From: Colwellia sp.
Lineage (GTDB): Bacteria; Pseudomonadota; Gammaproteobacteria; Enterobacterales; Alteromonadaceae
Length of the DNA stretch: 44,532 bases
NCBI GenBank assembly: GCA_016765685.1
Contig: JAESPR010000064.1
Coordinates: 1-44,532, forward strand
Direction of reading: 5' to 3'
Part shown: in pieces, positions 34,893 through 43,338 of the stretch
Position numbering within the stretch: position 1 is the stretch's first letter
Layout: each line of letters opens with the position of its first letter
Position numbers and translations under genes: made by a program
Notes under the pieces: model-generated
The model's input: only the letters and a program-made list of their open reading frames with translations
The model's database searches: none
What the model was told of the DNA's origin: nothing

Positions 34893-36473
34893 ATGAGTAA
34901 AATAAACAGTGAACAAAATTATGTCTTAGCGATTGATAATGGCACCCAAAGTATTCGTGCCTTATTATTTGATCTTAAAGGCCAGCTTGTTGCTAAAAGT
35001 AAAATTGATATTGAAGCTTATTTTTCAAAGCAACCCGGTTGGGCTGAACAAGAGCCAGACTATTATTGGCAAAAATTAGGGCAAGCTTGCCAAGCACTGT
35101 GGCCTGAGCTTGAATCATTAAAAATAAAAAAAACGCAAATAAAAGCCGTAGCACTCACTTGTCAGCGTGCAACTATGGTTAATTTGGATAATAAAGGTAA
35201 TGCACTTAGACCTGCTATCGTGTGGTTAGATCAACGTAGACAAGAAAAACTAGACAAAATGAGTTGGTATTGGCGCGCACTTTTTATGCTTGCCGGTGAA
35301 AAACAAACAATAGAGTATTTTAGAAGCCAAGCCGAAGCTAACTGGATTAAACATCAACAACCTGAACTTTGGCAAAAAACCCATAAATTTATGTTACTTT
35401 CAGGGTTTCATTGTTTTAAATTAACCGGTAATTATGTTGACTCAGTCTCTAGCCAAGTAGGTTACCTGCCCTTTGATTTTAAAAAACATACTTGGTCGAA
35501 ACCTTTTGATTGGCGCTGGCAAGCATTGCCTATTACAAAAGAAATGTTGCCCGAGCTTATTCCTTGTGGTCAAACGTTAGGAAAAATATCTGAGCAAGCA
35601 GCTAATGACACTGGCATACCAATGGGACTACCATTGATATCTGCGGGCTCAGACAAAGCCTGTGAAGTGCTTGGCTCTGGCTGTTTAACACCAAACGTTG
35701 GCAGTTTAAGTTATGGCACCACCGCCACGTATAACACCACGAACACTAAATATGTGGAAGCAATAAAACGGTTGCCGGCTTATCCTGCCGCTATGCCAAA
35801 CGCTTACAACACTGAGCTTATCGTGCAACGTGGCTATTGGATGGTTAGTTGGTTCAAACGCGAGTTTGGCTTAAAAGAGCAGCAAATTGCCGCTCAAAAA
35901 GGCATAGTAACCGAAGTGTTATTTGACGATTTATTAAAGCAAGTACCCGCCGGTTCTATGGGGTTAGTTTTACAACCTTATTGGAATCCGGGTATTAGAA
36001 CACCTGGACCAGAGGCAAAAGGTGCTTTGATAGGTTTTGGTGATGTGCATACCCGCGCCCATATTTACCGCGCTATCATTGAAGGCATTGGTTATGCCTT
36101 ACGTGAAGGTAAAGAGTTATCAGAAAGAAAGTCAGGGGTGAAAATTACCAAACTGATGGTTTCTGGTGGTGGCTCGCAAAGCTCACAAGCAATGCAAATA
36201 ACTGCGGATATTTTTGGTATGCCCGTACAAAGACCACATACCTTTGAAACGTCAGGTTTAGGCGCGGCCATTAATGCTGCTGTTGGGGTTGGTCTTTTTG
36301 ATAATTATGAAAGTGCGGTTGCTCACATGACTCATAGTGGTGATATATTTACGCCAATTACCGCAAATAAAAAGATATACGACGAGCTTTATCATGAGGT
36401 ATATCAGCAAATGTATAATAAACTTAGCCCCTTATATAAAGCCATTCGTAAAATAACTGGTTATCCAAAGTAA
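34893..36473 (+). CDS. FGGY-family carbohydrate/polyol kinase
   Basis: A 526-residue ATP-dependent sugar or polyol kinase. The N-terminal FGGY domain begins LAIDNGTQSIRALLFDLKGQ, with PGWAEQEPDYYWQ following. The C-terminal domain contains YRAIIEGIGYALREGKELSE, LMVSGGGSQSSQAMQITADI and TSGLGAAINAAVG. It differs from canonical GlpK (GTTSSRA-type start), so the substrate need not be glycerol. Next to a GlpD-type dehydrogenase, a kinase making glycerol-3-phosphate or a similar polyol phosphate is a sensible inference. It is the last gene of the operon, 37 bp after glpD, and converges on a zinc-ribbon gene. Confidence 0.88.
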   Translation: MSKINSEQNYVLAIDNGTQSIRALLFDLKGQLVAKSKIDIEAYFSKQPGWAEQEPDYYWQKLGQACQALWPELESLKIKKTQIKAVALTCQRATMVNLDNKGNALRPAIVWLDQRRQEKLDKMSWYWRALFMLAGEKQTIEYFRSQAEANWIKHQQPELWQKTHKFMLLSGFHCFKLTGNYVDSVSSQVGYLPFDFKKHTWSKPFDWRWQALPITKEMLPELIPCGQTLGKISEQAANDTGIPMGLPLISAGSDKACEVLGSGCLTPNVGSLSYGTTATYNTTNTKYVEAIKRLPAYPAAMPNAYNTELIVQRGYWMVSWFKREFGLKEQQIAAQKGIVTEVLFDDLLKQVPAGSMGLVLQPYWNPGIRTPGPEAKGALIGFGDVHTRAHIYRAIIEGIGYALREGKELSERKSGVKITKLMVSGGGSQSSQAMQITADIFGMPVQRPHTFETSGLGAAINAAVGVGLFDNYESAVAHMTHSGDIFTPITANKKIYDELYHEVYQQMYNKLSPLYKAIRKITGYPK

Positions 36474-36503
36474 TGGACTTTGGCAAAGTTATTTTAACCA
36501 ACC

Positions 36504-36755
36504 TTATTTAAACCAAACTTTACCACCTATTATTTTATAAGCCGGTATGCCCTTAATTAGCGTTTCACGGGCAAATATTTTTTCACATTTTGGGCAGGCA
36601 CAAGCGACGTTGGTATAGTCTTGGCTAATACGCTCTTTAAAACATTTCACTAAAGCCCCTTTACCACCTTTACGATACTTAAATAGCGGCGCATTGCAAG
36701 TTTTGCAATAAATATCAACGGTTTTAATTGGGCCTTTTTTGTTAGGCTTTGCCAT
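36504..36755 (-). CDS. Small zinc-ribbon protein
   Basis: An 83-residue basic protein with two Cys pairs, CKTC (about 17-20) and CPKC (about 55-58, preceded by another Cys), forming a likely zinc ribbon. Proteins of this kind in marine gammaproteobacteria are usually annotated only as Zn-ribbon or possibly nucleic-acid binding; I do not recognise a function. The ATG at 36755 fits the basic N-terminus MAKPNKKGPIK. It lies 24 bp after the DUF924 gene on the same strand and may belong to the ftsZ-paralogue transcript. Confidence 0.75.
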   Translation of the reverse strand: MAKPNKKGPIKTVDIYCKTCNAPLFKYRKGGKGALVKCFKERISQDYTNVACACPKCEKIFARETLIKGIPAYKIIGGKVWFK

Positions 36756-36779
36756 AAATGTTTATCTAAATAACTCAGT

Positions 36780-37316
36780 TTAAAATGATGAATTAGGTTG
36801 CTTTAAAAACTCAATTTCTTCGGCAGTAGACGCTCGATTCAAAATGATATTTCGATGTGGGTAACGACCGAATTGTTTAATAATATCATAATGCTTTAAT
36901 TCAAACTGGTAACTACTGTCGACACCATTAGCTTTATACAACGGACAAGCTTGTTGATGGATTATCAACGATTCACTGTGCATAAAGGGCATATATAAAA
37001 AATTTCGTTCTATGGCATTAAGCTCTTTATCAACACCTACCGCAATAGCTTGCTGAGCTAAAACTAACGCCAATGAATCTTGCGCAAACGATTTAGCAGT
37101 GTTGCGAAAAATATTTCTAGAAAATTGATCCAAAATAATAATTTCGGCTAAACATCCCTTGGCACTATCGCGCCATGGGTATAATTCTGCTTGACTAGCT
37201 TGTTGATGAAGATCACCAAATTTTTGCTGTATGTCATTATCTAAATCATCACTTTTTTGCCACCACTGTTGGGGCGTTAATTGTTCAAACCAAAATTTTA
37301 AAATATTATTATGCAT
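36780..37316 (-). CDS. DUF924 family protein
   Basis: A 178-residue soluble helical protein of the DUF924 family (usual length 180-200). Markers: LKFWFEQLTPQQWWQKSDDL, AKGCLAEIIILDQFSRNIFR, NFLYMPFMHSES and FGRYPHRNIILNRAS. The predicted fold is TPR-like; the function is unknown. Its start overlaps the 3' end of the FtsZ-paralogue gene by 8 bp, which suggests translational coupling. Confidence 0.9.
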   Translation of the reverse strand: MHNNILKFWFEQLTPQQWWQKSDDLDNDIQQKFGDLHQQASQAELYPWRDSAKGCLAEIIILDQFSRNIFRNTAKSFAQDSLALVLAQQAIAVGVDKELNAIERNFLYMPFMHSESLIIHQQACPLYKANGVDSSYQFELKHYDIIKQFGRYPHRNIILNRASTAEEIEFLKQPNSSF

Positions 37317-38430
37317 TACTAAAGCCTAACGATTTATTTTCCCTTAACTTACGGGTAATTGCGGGAATATCCGTGTAATTTATTTCTTTATTTTCAACAA
37401 AAGCTAAACCCTCATCTAGGTAATCACCTTCTTTACGGCTCGAAACATCAATCTGATTTTGCTCAGCTAAAGCGGAGTCTATTCCCGAAGCCACAATCAA
37501 AATTTCAATTTCTGATGACAAATTAGGATCTAAAGTTACACCAGGCACGATAAGAACCGATTTGTTGGAAATTTTCTCTCTAATATGGTCGATTAGACCA
37601 TTATAAGTTGATAACTTAGGCTCCGCTTTACAAAACAATTGAAAGATAATCCCCTTAGCCGTATCAATTTTTGCGATGGAAACAAGTGGGTTATTTAGTG
37701 CTTGATTTAATGCCTCAAAGGCAAGCTCCTCGGTGTCAGCTTTACCGACACCTAAAATAGATTCTCCTTCATAAGATAAAATGCTAGAAAAGTCGTTTTT
37801 ATCAACATTAACATAACCCGTTTCTGTCAACATTTGTACTAAGGATTTAAGTAAGTTTTTCAATACTTCATTGCTTTGATTAAAAGCGGAAAACAAACCG
37901 ACACTTTCACCTAAGCCTTTTAGTAACAAATCATTAGATAAAGTAATATAAGCATGAATGGGCTCTTTAATATCAATTATCCCTTGCAGGGCAAAGTCCA
38001 TTCGTAATTTTCCTTCTGATTCAAAAGGCAAAGTGACAATAGCGATACAGTTAATATTTAGCTCTCGCGCTATTCTAGCAACCAGTGGACTTGCTCCGGT
38101 GCCGGTACCGCCGCCAAAACCGGCAGTAATGATAACTATATCACTGCCTTTTATCGCATTAGTTAATAATTCTTCACTTTCTATTGCCGCTTTTAAGCCA
38201 ACTTCTGGGTTCGATCCGGCACCATAACCTTGAGTGAGCGCTTCGCCAATTAATATTTTATTTTCAACTTGCAGTGAATTCAACGCGGCAAGATCGGTAT
38301 TAATTGCAATTAAGTTGACACTATTTGCTAAATCATTTTCATATAACATGTTAATGGTATTACAACCACAGCCACCAATACCGACCACCGTGATCAGTAA
38401 GTCTGGAGTGGCATGAATAAGTTCTTTCAT
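37309..38430 (-). CDS. Divergent FtsZ paralogue
   Basis: A 373-residue tubulin/FtsZ GTPase. The N-terminal nucleotide site reads VVGIGGCGCNTIN, then the T4 loop GFGGGTGTGASP (residues 104-115). The T7 catalytic pattern N-x-D-x-x-D is kept (N208, D210, D213 in YVNVDKNDF). Near the C-terminus NYTDIPAITRKL (351-362) matches the FtsZ C-terminal peptide (DIPAFLRK type) that binds FtsA and ZipA. The linker between the core and that peptide is short (about 35 residues) and an extra ~11 residues follow. The gene is away from any division cluster and is coupled to a DUF924 gene. The housekeeping ftsZ would be elsewhere, in the dcw cluster, so this is probably a second copy; I cannot verify that from one window. 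Confidence 0.85.
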   Translation of the reverse strand: MKELIHATPDLLITVVGIGGCGCNTINMLYENDLANSVNLIAINTDLAALNSLQVENKILIGEALTQGYGAGSNPEVGLKAAIESEELLTNAIKGSDIVIITAGFGGGTGTGASPLVARIARELNINCIAIVTLPFESEGKLRMDFALQGIIDIKEPIHAYITLSNDLLLKGLGESVGLFSAFNQSNEVLKNLLKSLVQMLTETGYVNVDKNDFSSILSYEGESILGVGKADTEELAFEALNQALNNPLVSIAKIDTAKGIIFQLFCKAEPKLSTYNGLIDHIREKISNKSVLIVPGVTLDPNLSSEIEILIVASGIDSALAEQNQIDVSSRKEGDYLDEGLAFVENKEINYTDIPAITRKLRENKSLGFSNA

Positions 38431-38886
38431 AAATATTCCTAATCGGTCATTGGATATAATTCGAATTCAAGGCGTTAAAGTACTAATACATTTCGATTTT
38501 ACTAAGAGGTTATTATAGTGTTTTTGTTATTAAACCCCATTGATCATACTTTATTATAATGATCAATTTTTTAATCTGCCACCTTAATTCAATAACTCTA
38601 GCGTTATAAATAAAACTTATTAAATATTAATTTTATTTATATCAGTTAAAACGTAGTCCCAGTGTCATTAATTTTTATTATACCAGTACATAAAGCTATA
38701 AACAGATAGTAAATAATCACTTTAATTTAAAAAGAGTTATCAGGGTTGTTGTTGCTCTTTTAGTTCAGGGTTGTTAGGGTTGTAGATATTCAACTAGAGG
38801 GTATCTTGGGGTTATTATACTGTTGACTTTTAGGGTTGCTAGGGTTATTGTTGGTTGATTGGTTTTATAAGTTACAAGGGTTAAAT
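38431..38886. other. Long AT-rich intergenic region with G-run repeats before the HicB-like gene
   Basis: 456 bp between divergent genes, with no credible coding frame. From 38743 to 38880 the plus strand carries eight runs of three or four G in otherwise AT-rich DNA. A 15-bp unit AGGGTTGTTAGGGTT (38767-38781) recurs as AGGGTTGCTAGGGTT (38832-38846). Further upstream lies a hairpin with a T-tract (38539-38572). No HicA-type toxin is found here. Confidence 0.6.
38539..38572 (+). terminator. Terminator-like hairpin without an upstream plus-strand gene
   Basis: ATTGATCAT (38539-38547) and ATGATCAAT (38559-38567) are exact inverted repeats followed by six T residues (38567-38572), a plus-strand intrinsic terminator shape, though AT-rich. 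The only gene upstream, the ftsZ paralogue, runs the other way. Confidence 0.4.
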
Positions 38887-39309
38887 ATGAACTATGCAAT
38901 TGTCTTTTCTAAGCAACAAAATTTAGCGGGTTATCAGGTGATAGTTCCTGACCTACCCGGTTGTAGTGTAAGTGTTGCAACGATAGATTTAGGATTAGAA
39001 AAAATAAGTCAAAACATCAAATCACATTTATCAATTTTGGCTGAATATGGAGAGCAGATCCCTTCGGCATTAAGTATAGATAAACATCGACAACAGTTTG
39101 CGATTGAAAACCCACACACGCATGCGCAAGCTTTTTGGGCCATTGTTGATATTAATATCACGGCGTACTTAGGTAAGAGTCACAAAATTAATGTCACTTT
39201 ACCTGAGTTATTGATCAAACAAATAGATGAGCGGGTAAGTAAAAGTTCGGCTTATAAAACCCGTTCAGGTTTTATCGCCAGTGCTTGTTTAGTAGAGTTG
39301 GGAAAGTAA
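38887..39309 (+). CDS. HicB-like antitoxin-family protein, no toxin partner visible
   Basis: A 140-residue protein with a HicB-type N-terminal domain (YQVIVPDLPGCSVSVATIDL then GLEKISQNIKSHLSILAEYG) and a C-terminal ribbon-helix-helix-like segment (KINVTLPELLIKQIDERV then AYKTRSGFIASACL). The ATG at 38887 has AAGGG upstream; a longer in-frame reading starts at 38836 but begins inside the G-run repeats. HicB normally pairs with a ~60-residue HicA mRNA interferase; none is encoded in the 450 bp upstream or the 70 bp downstream. It may be a solitary regulator. Confidence 0.8.
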   Translation: MNYAIVFSKQQNLAGYQVIVPDLPGCSVSVATIDLGLEKISQNIKSHLSILAEYGEQIPSALSIDKHRQQFAIENPHTHAQAFWAIVDINITAYLGKSHKINVTLPELLIKQIDERVSKSSAYKTRSGFIASACLVELGK

Positions 39310-39370
39310 CGTAGGTGAGTTTTTAAATTTATATTCCTTGTGAAAATAAATTCTATCCTACAAATATGGC

Positions 39371-39396
39371 AACACCATTAGATACCTAATGGTGTT
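39371..39396. terminator. Perfect 11-bp hairpin at the bioD stop
   Basis: AACACCATTAG (39371-39381) and CTAATGGTGTT (39386-39396) are exact inverted repeats with a 4-nt loop, overlapping the last codons of bioD. There is no T-tract on either strand, so it may act as a 3'-end stabiliser or a weak bidirectional terminator between bioD and the hicB-like gene. Confidence 0.5.
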
Positions 39397-40091
39397 AAGT
39401 CAATTTCATTAGCCGCAGCACAAATTTTATCATGCAAACTTATTGCTGGATCATGATAATAGCTTAGCTGAGCTATTTTAGGCATAGGTAGTAGCTGTTC
39501 TAAACTAGCGATATTCTCCGCTAAGTTAGCCATTGTTTCATCGGTGGCACTGTTAGCAACCCAAGCAACGCACTGTAAACCATCAGCAATAATTGCTTGA
39601 TAAGTAAGTAAAGCATGATTTAAGCAACCTAATTTCATATTAACCACTAAAATAACATCTTGTTGGCTTTGAATAGCAAAGTCAGATAAAAAGGTGGTTT
39701 TGTCTGCGTTTACGTTTAAAGGTAATCGCCAGCCGCCTGCCCCTTCGGTGATATTAATATCTGCACTAATAGATAAAACGTGCTCGAAACCTAGCATTAT
39801 TTCTTCAAGAGATAGTTCACGATTAATGTTAGCTGCAGCAATATGTGGCGCAATGGCGTCAATGAGTGCAATGGGGTTTACTTCACTAATAGTCTGATTA
39901 CAGTTAGCAAACTGGCTTAACAGTTGTGCATCTTCGTTAATCAACAACTCTCCAACTTGCTGACAACCAGCGGCAATAGGTTTATAAGCGGCAACGCTTT
40001 TACTTTGCTGAGCTAAAGCTTGTATTAATGCACAGGCAACAAAAGTTTTTCCGGCATCGGTATCGGTCGCAGTAATAAAATAATTTTTCAT
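39378..40091 (-). CDS. bioD: Dethiobiotin synthetase
   Basis: ATP-dependent carboxylation and ring closure of 7,8-diaminopelargonate to dethiobiotin. 237 residues, usual length. The P-loop is TATDTDAGKTFVACAL near residues 7-22; EGAGGWRLPLN (about 120-130) and a KPIAAGC segment are family motifs. It is the last gene of bioB-bioF-bioC-bioD, 26 bp after bioC. Confidence 0.95.
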   Translation of the reverse strand: MKNYFITATDTDAGKTFVACALIQALAQQSKSVAAYKPIAAGCQQVGELLINEDAQLLSQFANCNQTISEVNPIALIDAIAPHIAAANINRELSLEEIMLGFEHVLSISADINITEGAGGWRLPLNVNADKTTFLSDFAIQSQQDVILVVNMKLGCLNHALLTYQAIIADGLQCVAWVANSATDETMANLAENIASLEQLLPMPKIAQLSYYHDPAISLHDKICAAANEIDLTPLGI

Positions 40092-40117
40092 TTTAGCTGT
40101 TTAAGTCACTTTTCATA

Positions 40118-40915
40118 TTAATTATTTAACTTAACAACAAGGCCTGAATACAAACGATAGGTTGCAGGATAAATACCACTGGGCTCTAGAAAGTCTTGAT
40201 AATGCTCGGTCATGGCAAACCATTTATCTTTACCTGACAAGCCACGATTCTTTTTCTTCGGTAAGTGATTAGCTCCTAAACCTTTTAGCTCTCTAGCTAG
40301 GTGGATAACATTTTGATATTCAAGGATAATGTTTTGGCATTTGTGCTCTAATATACTCGAAGCATCCGTATTAAAATATTCGTCCAACTGCTCTTCTGTT
40401 TTAAAGTCTATCACATGCTGATCATCGTCAACTTGTCGCCATGATGATTTTAGCTCATGCAAAGTTCCTTCGACTAAGGTGGTAAAAATAATCAAACCTC
40501 CGGGTTTTAAAACTCGTAACATTTCTTTGATAGCTTCATCAAGGGGCTCGCACCATTGAATAACAAGGTTTGAATAAATAAAATCAATACTCTCATCTTG
40601 CAACGGAATTTGATGCGCATCAGCTTCAAGCCAAGCAATATCCTTACTTCTGCTTTGCTGTGCAAACTGAAGCATATTTTTAGAAAAATCTAAACCAATG
40701 ACTTGATTATATGAGCCCGCTAATAAGTCGGTAAAAAAACCCGTACCGGATCCTAAATCAAGTACACGAAGATCGTTTCGATTAGGCAGCCAAGGCATTA
40801 AATGTTTACCTGAAAAACGTTGTAATCTAGCCGAAACATCATAAGATTGACTAGCCGAGCCAAAGCTTGTCGCTATTTTACTCTGATTTTTCTGATGGGT
40901 TGTCGGTGTGTTCAT
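40118..40915 (-). CDS. bioC: Malonyl-ACP O-methyltransferase
   Basis: SAM-dependent methyltransferase that methylates malonyl-ACP to enter pimeloyl synthesis. 265 residues. The SAM-binding glycine motif is LRVLDLGSGTGFFTDLLAG (about 48-66); IDFIYSNLVIQWC and EMLRVLKPGGLIIFTTL are typical BioC blocks. The N-terminal KIATSFGSASQSYD also fits. The start codon adjoins the stop of bioF with no gap. BioH or an equivalent esterase is not in the window and must lie elsewhere. Confidence 0.94.
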   Translation of the reverse strand: MNTPTTHQKNQSKIATSFGSASQSYDVSARLQRFSGKHLMPWLPNRNDLRVLDLGSGTGFFTDLLAGSYNQVIGLDFSKNMLQFAQQSRSKDIAWLEADAHQIPLQDESIDFIYSNLVIQWCEPLDEAIKEMLRVLKPGGLIIFTTLVEGTLHELKSSWRQVDDDQHVIDFKTEEQLDEYFNTDASSILEHKCQNIILEYQNVIHLARELKGLGANHLPKKKNRGLSGKDKWFAMTEHYQDFLEPSGIYPATYRLYSGLVVKLNN

Positions 40916-42130
40916 CTATATGAGAGCCTCGTTTAGTGATCTGGCTAGATGTTTGATATCATTAGTATTATGGCTTGTACATAGGGTTACGCGTAACCTA
41001 GAACTACCGATTTTAACCGTCGGTGGCCGTATAGCGGTTAACCAAATCCCTTGTTTTCTTAATTGCTTACTCACTGCTAATGCTTTTTGTTCATCACCAA
41101 TTATGATTGCATGAATTGATGATGCCGATGAAATTATATTAATACTATTGTCGAGTAGTTGCCTTAGCAGCATACTCAACTCGGTAATTTTATCACGGCG
41201 CCATTGCTCTTGCTGAATAAGCTCAATACTTTTTATGGTTGCCCAAGCAAGCGCTGGAGAAATAGCGGTTGAATAAATATAATGGCGAGCAAAGTTGATT
41301 AAATAGTCATGTAAATTTTCATCACAGGCTAGAAAAGCACCACTGGTAGCTATTGCTTTGCCAAACGTAGCCATAATTATGTTGGTGTCACTGCTTTTTG
41401 TATCATTTAATAAGCTAACACTGCCCTGACCTTCTTTACCAATAACTCCTATGCTATGAGCATCATCTAAATATAACCAAGCATTATGAGTTTTTGCAGT
41501 ATCGGTAAGACCTTTTAAGTGAGCTTGGTCGCCATCCATACTGAATATTCCTTCAGAGGCTATTAATTTGTTTTTAGAGTCACTCTGAGATAATAACTGA
41601 GACAATTGCGTAGTATTATTATGAGCAAAGCGTTTGACTTTGGCATTACTTGAATAGGCACCATCAAGCATAGAAGCATGGGAGAGTTTATCGAGAAAAA
41701 AGTGACAACTTTTATGTTTACTTTCCTTACCCGTACTTTGCCCAAGTGTTTGAAAAAAAGCGACGTTGGCAGCAAAACCGCTAGAAAACAATAAGCATTT
41801 AGGTTTGTTCAACCATTGACAAATTTTTTCTTCTAACGCTTGGTGAGCATAGTGATAGCCGGTAACTAAACTTGATGAACTAGAACATAAACCAAATTTA
41901 TCAATGCCCTCTTGCATCGCTTTATTTATTTGTGGGTGGTTATTTAATCCTAAATAGTCATTAGATGAAAAGTTAATATATTCTTTGCCAGCAACAATTA
42001 TTTTAGTGTCATGCATTGCAAAATGCTGACTAGCATTGTCTTTTACTGTTGGTTGCAGGCATACGCGCTGCCGGTAACGAGACAGCGATTTTCTGGCGCT
42101 TAATTGTTCAACAATATAATCAAATGCCAT
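40916..42130 (-). CDS. bioF: 8-amino-7-oxononanoate synthase
   Basis: PLP enzyme condensing pimeloyl-ACP and L-alanine. 404 residues, slightly longer than E. coli BioF (384). Landmarks: INFSSNDYLGLNNHPQINKA, GLCSSSSSLVTGYHYAHQAL, LYLDDAHSIGVIGKEGQGS and the PLP lysine in ATFGKAIATSGAF. The extra residues are mostly in a loop around 120-140 (QSTGKESKHKSCH). It lies 43 bp downstream of bioB and abuts bioC. Confidence 0.94.
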   Translation of the reverse strand: MAFDYIVEQLSARKSLSRYRQRVCLQPTVKDNASQHFAMHDTKIIVAGKEYINFSSNDYLGLNNHPQINKAMQEGIDKFGLCSSSSSLVTGYHYAHQALEEKICQWLNKPKCLLFSSGFAANVAFFQTLGQSTGKESKHKSCHFFLDKLSHASMLDGAYSSNAKVKRFAHNNTTQLSQLLSQSDSKNKLIASEGIFSMDGDQAHLKGLTDTAKTHNAWLYLDDAHSIGVIGKEGQGSVSLLNDTKSSDTNIIMATFGKAIATSGAFLACDENLHDYLINFARHYIYSTAISPALAWATIKSIELIQQEQWRRDKITELSMLLRQLLDNSINIISSASSIHAIIIGDEQKALAVSKQLRKQGIWLTAIRPPTVKIGSSRLRVTLCTSHNTNDIKHLARSLNEALI

Positions 42131-42173
42131 TGACTATATTGCTTTTACTGTCGCACTAAAGTACGACCTACAT

Positions 42174-43250
42174 TTAATGAGCAGCATCGTAAAACAACTC
42201 TTTATGTTGTTCATTGACTAAAGAAGTTTTCAGGTCTTTATCTTGCTCTGTACTGTCATCAATTATAGTTTCAGTATTAATACCTAACTTCTTAAAAAGC
42301 TGAGTATCTTTATCGGTTTCAGGATTTTCGGCGGTCAGTAACTTACAACCGTAAAATATTGAATTAGCTCCGGCTAGAAAACATAACGCCTGCATTTGCT
42401 CATTCATAGCAGAGCGACCTGCAGATAAACGCACATGAGATTCTGGCATCATAATACGCGCTACGGCAATACAACGAATAAAGTCAAAGCTTTCTAAGTC
42501 ATCAACATCAGCTAAAGGCGTACCTTCAACTTTTACCAACATATTAATAGGCACACTTTCCGGTTGTTTGGGCAAATTAGCTAATTGCACCAATAACGAG
42601 GCTCTATCAACCGCGCTTTCACCTAAACCAACAATACCACCGCTACATACTTTCATACCAGCAGTGCGAACATGATCTAAGGTATCTAAGCGGTCTTGAT
42701 AAGTACGGGTGGTGATAATCTGATTGTAATGCTCTGGTGAAGTATCAAGATTATGATTGTAATAATCTAAGCCGGCATCTTGTAGCTGCTGCGCTTGGTC
42801 TTCATCTAACATACCTAAGGTCATACATGACTCCAGACCTAACGCTTTCACGCCTTTGATCATATCAAGTACCACGGGCATATCACGCGCTTTAGGATTA
42901 CGCCAAGCAGCGCCCATACAAAAACGTGTTGAGCCCATCGCTTTAGCTTTTTGTGCAGCTTCCAGTACTTTTTCAACTTCTAACAAACGCTCTTTTTCAA
43001 GATTTGTTTTATTACGCGCGCTTTGCGAGCAATATTTACAGTCTTCAGGACAAGCACCGGTTTTAATTGATAACAAGGTACTCACTTGTACTTCATTAGC
43101 ATTAAAATGTTGACGGTGTATTGTTTGTGCTTGAAACATTAAATCGTTAAAAGGTAAAGCAAATAATGTCTCTACTTCGGCTAGCGTCCAATTATTACGT
43201 ACACTCGTGTTTAGTGAATCTAGAGTAGAAGAAAGTACAGTTTGCATCAT
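42174..43250 (-). CDS. bioB: Biotin synthase
   Basis: Radical SAM enzyme inserting sulfur into dethiobiotin. 358 residues from the ATG pair at 43250/43247, preceded by GAGCTC; longer in-frame starts up to 43325 would overlap the bioA control region. The [4Fe-4S] motif C-x3-C-x2-C is [11 protein letters not shown] (C67, C71, C74). Further family blocks: [70 protein letters not shown] and the second-cluster region [12 protein letters not shown]. First gene of bioBFCD, divergent from bioA. Confidence 0.96.
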   Translation of the reverse strand: MMQTVLSSTLDSLNTSVRNNWTLAEVETLFALPFNDLMFQAQTIHRQHFNANEVQVSTLLSIKTGACPEDCKYCSQSARNKTNLEKERLLEVEKVLEAAQKAKAMGSTRFCMGAAWRNPKARDMPVVLDMIKGVKALGLESCMTLGMLDEDQAQQLQDAGLDYYNHNLDTSPEHYNQIITTRTYQDRLDTLDHVRTAGMKVCSGGIVGLGESAVDRASLLVQLANLPKQPESVPINMLVKVEGTPLADVDDLESFDFIRCIAVARIMMPESHVRLSAGRSAMNEQMQALCFLAGANSIFYGCKLLTAENPETDKDTQLFKKLGINTETIIDDSTEQDKDLKTSLVNEQHKELFYDAAH

Positions 43251-43306
43251 AAGAGCTCGTTTGCATCTATTTAAGTTAACGGGTAGTCTAGCGTTCACTA
43301 CCTTGA

Positions 43307-43337
43307 TGTCAACCATGAAAAACATTTTTAGTTAACA
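43307..43337. promoter_or_regulatory. BirA-like biotin operator between bioB and bioA
   Basis: TGTCAACC (43307-43314) and AGTTAACA (43330-43337) are inverted half sites separated by 15 nt. They resemble the gammaproteobacterial BirA operator (TGTAAACC, about 15 nt, GGTTTACA), with two changed bases per pair of arms. The site ends 1 bp before the bioA ATG and 57 bp upstream of the bioB start, where it could repress both directions when biotinoyl-AMP is high. Assigned from consensus memory. Confidence 0.6.
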
Positions 43338-43338
43338 T

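Noticed and set aside
36465-36483. CCAAAGT/ACTTTGG hairpin at the end of the FGGY kinase gene
   Set aside because: The 7-bp stem has no T-tract on either strand; it is too weak to list as a terminator.
38743-38880. A CRISPR-like array
   Set aside because: Repeats are short, irregularly spaced and have no constant-length spacers; no cas genes are present.
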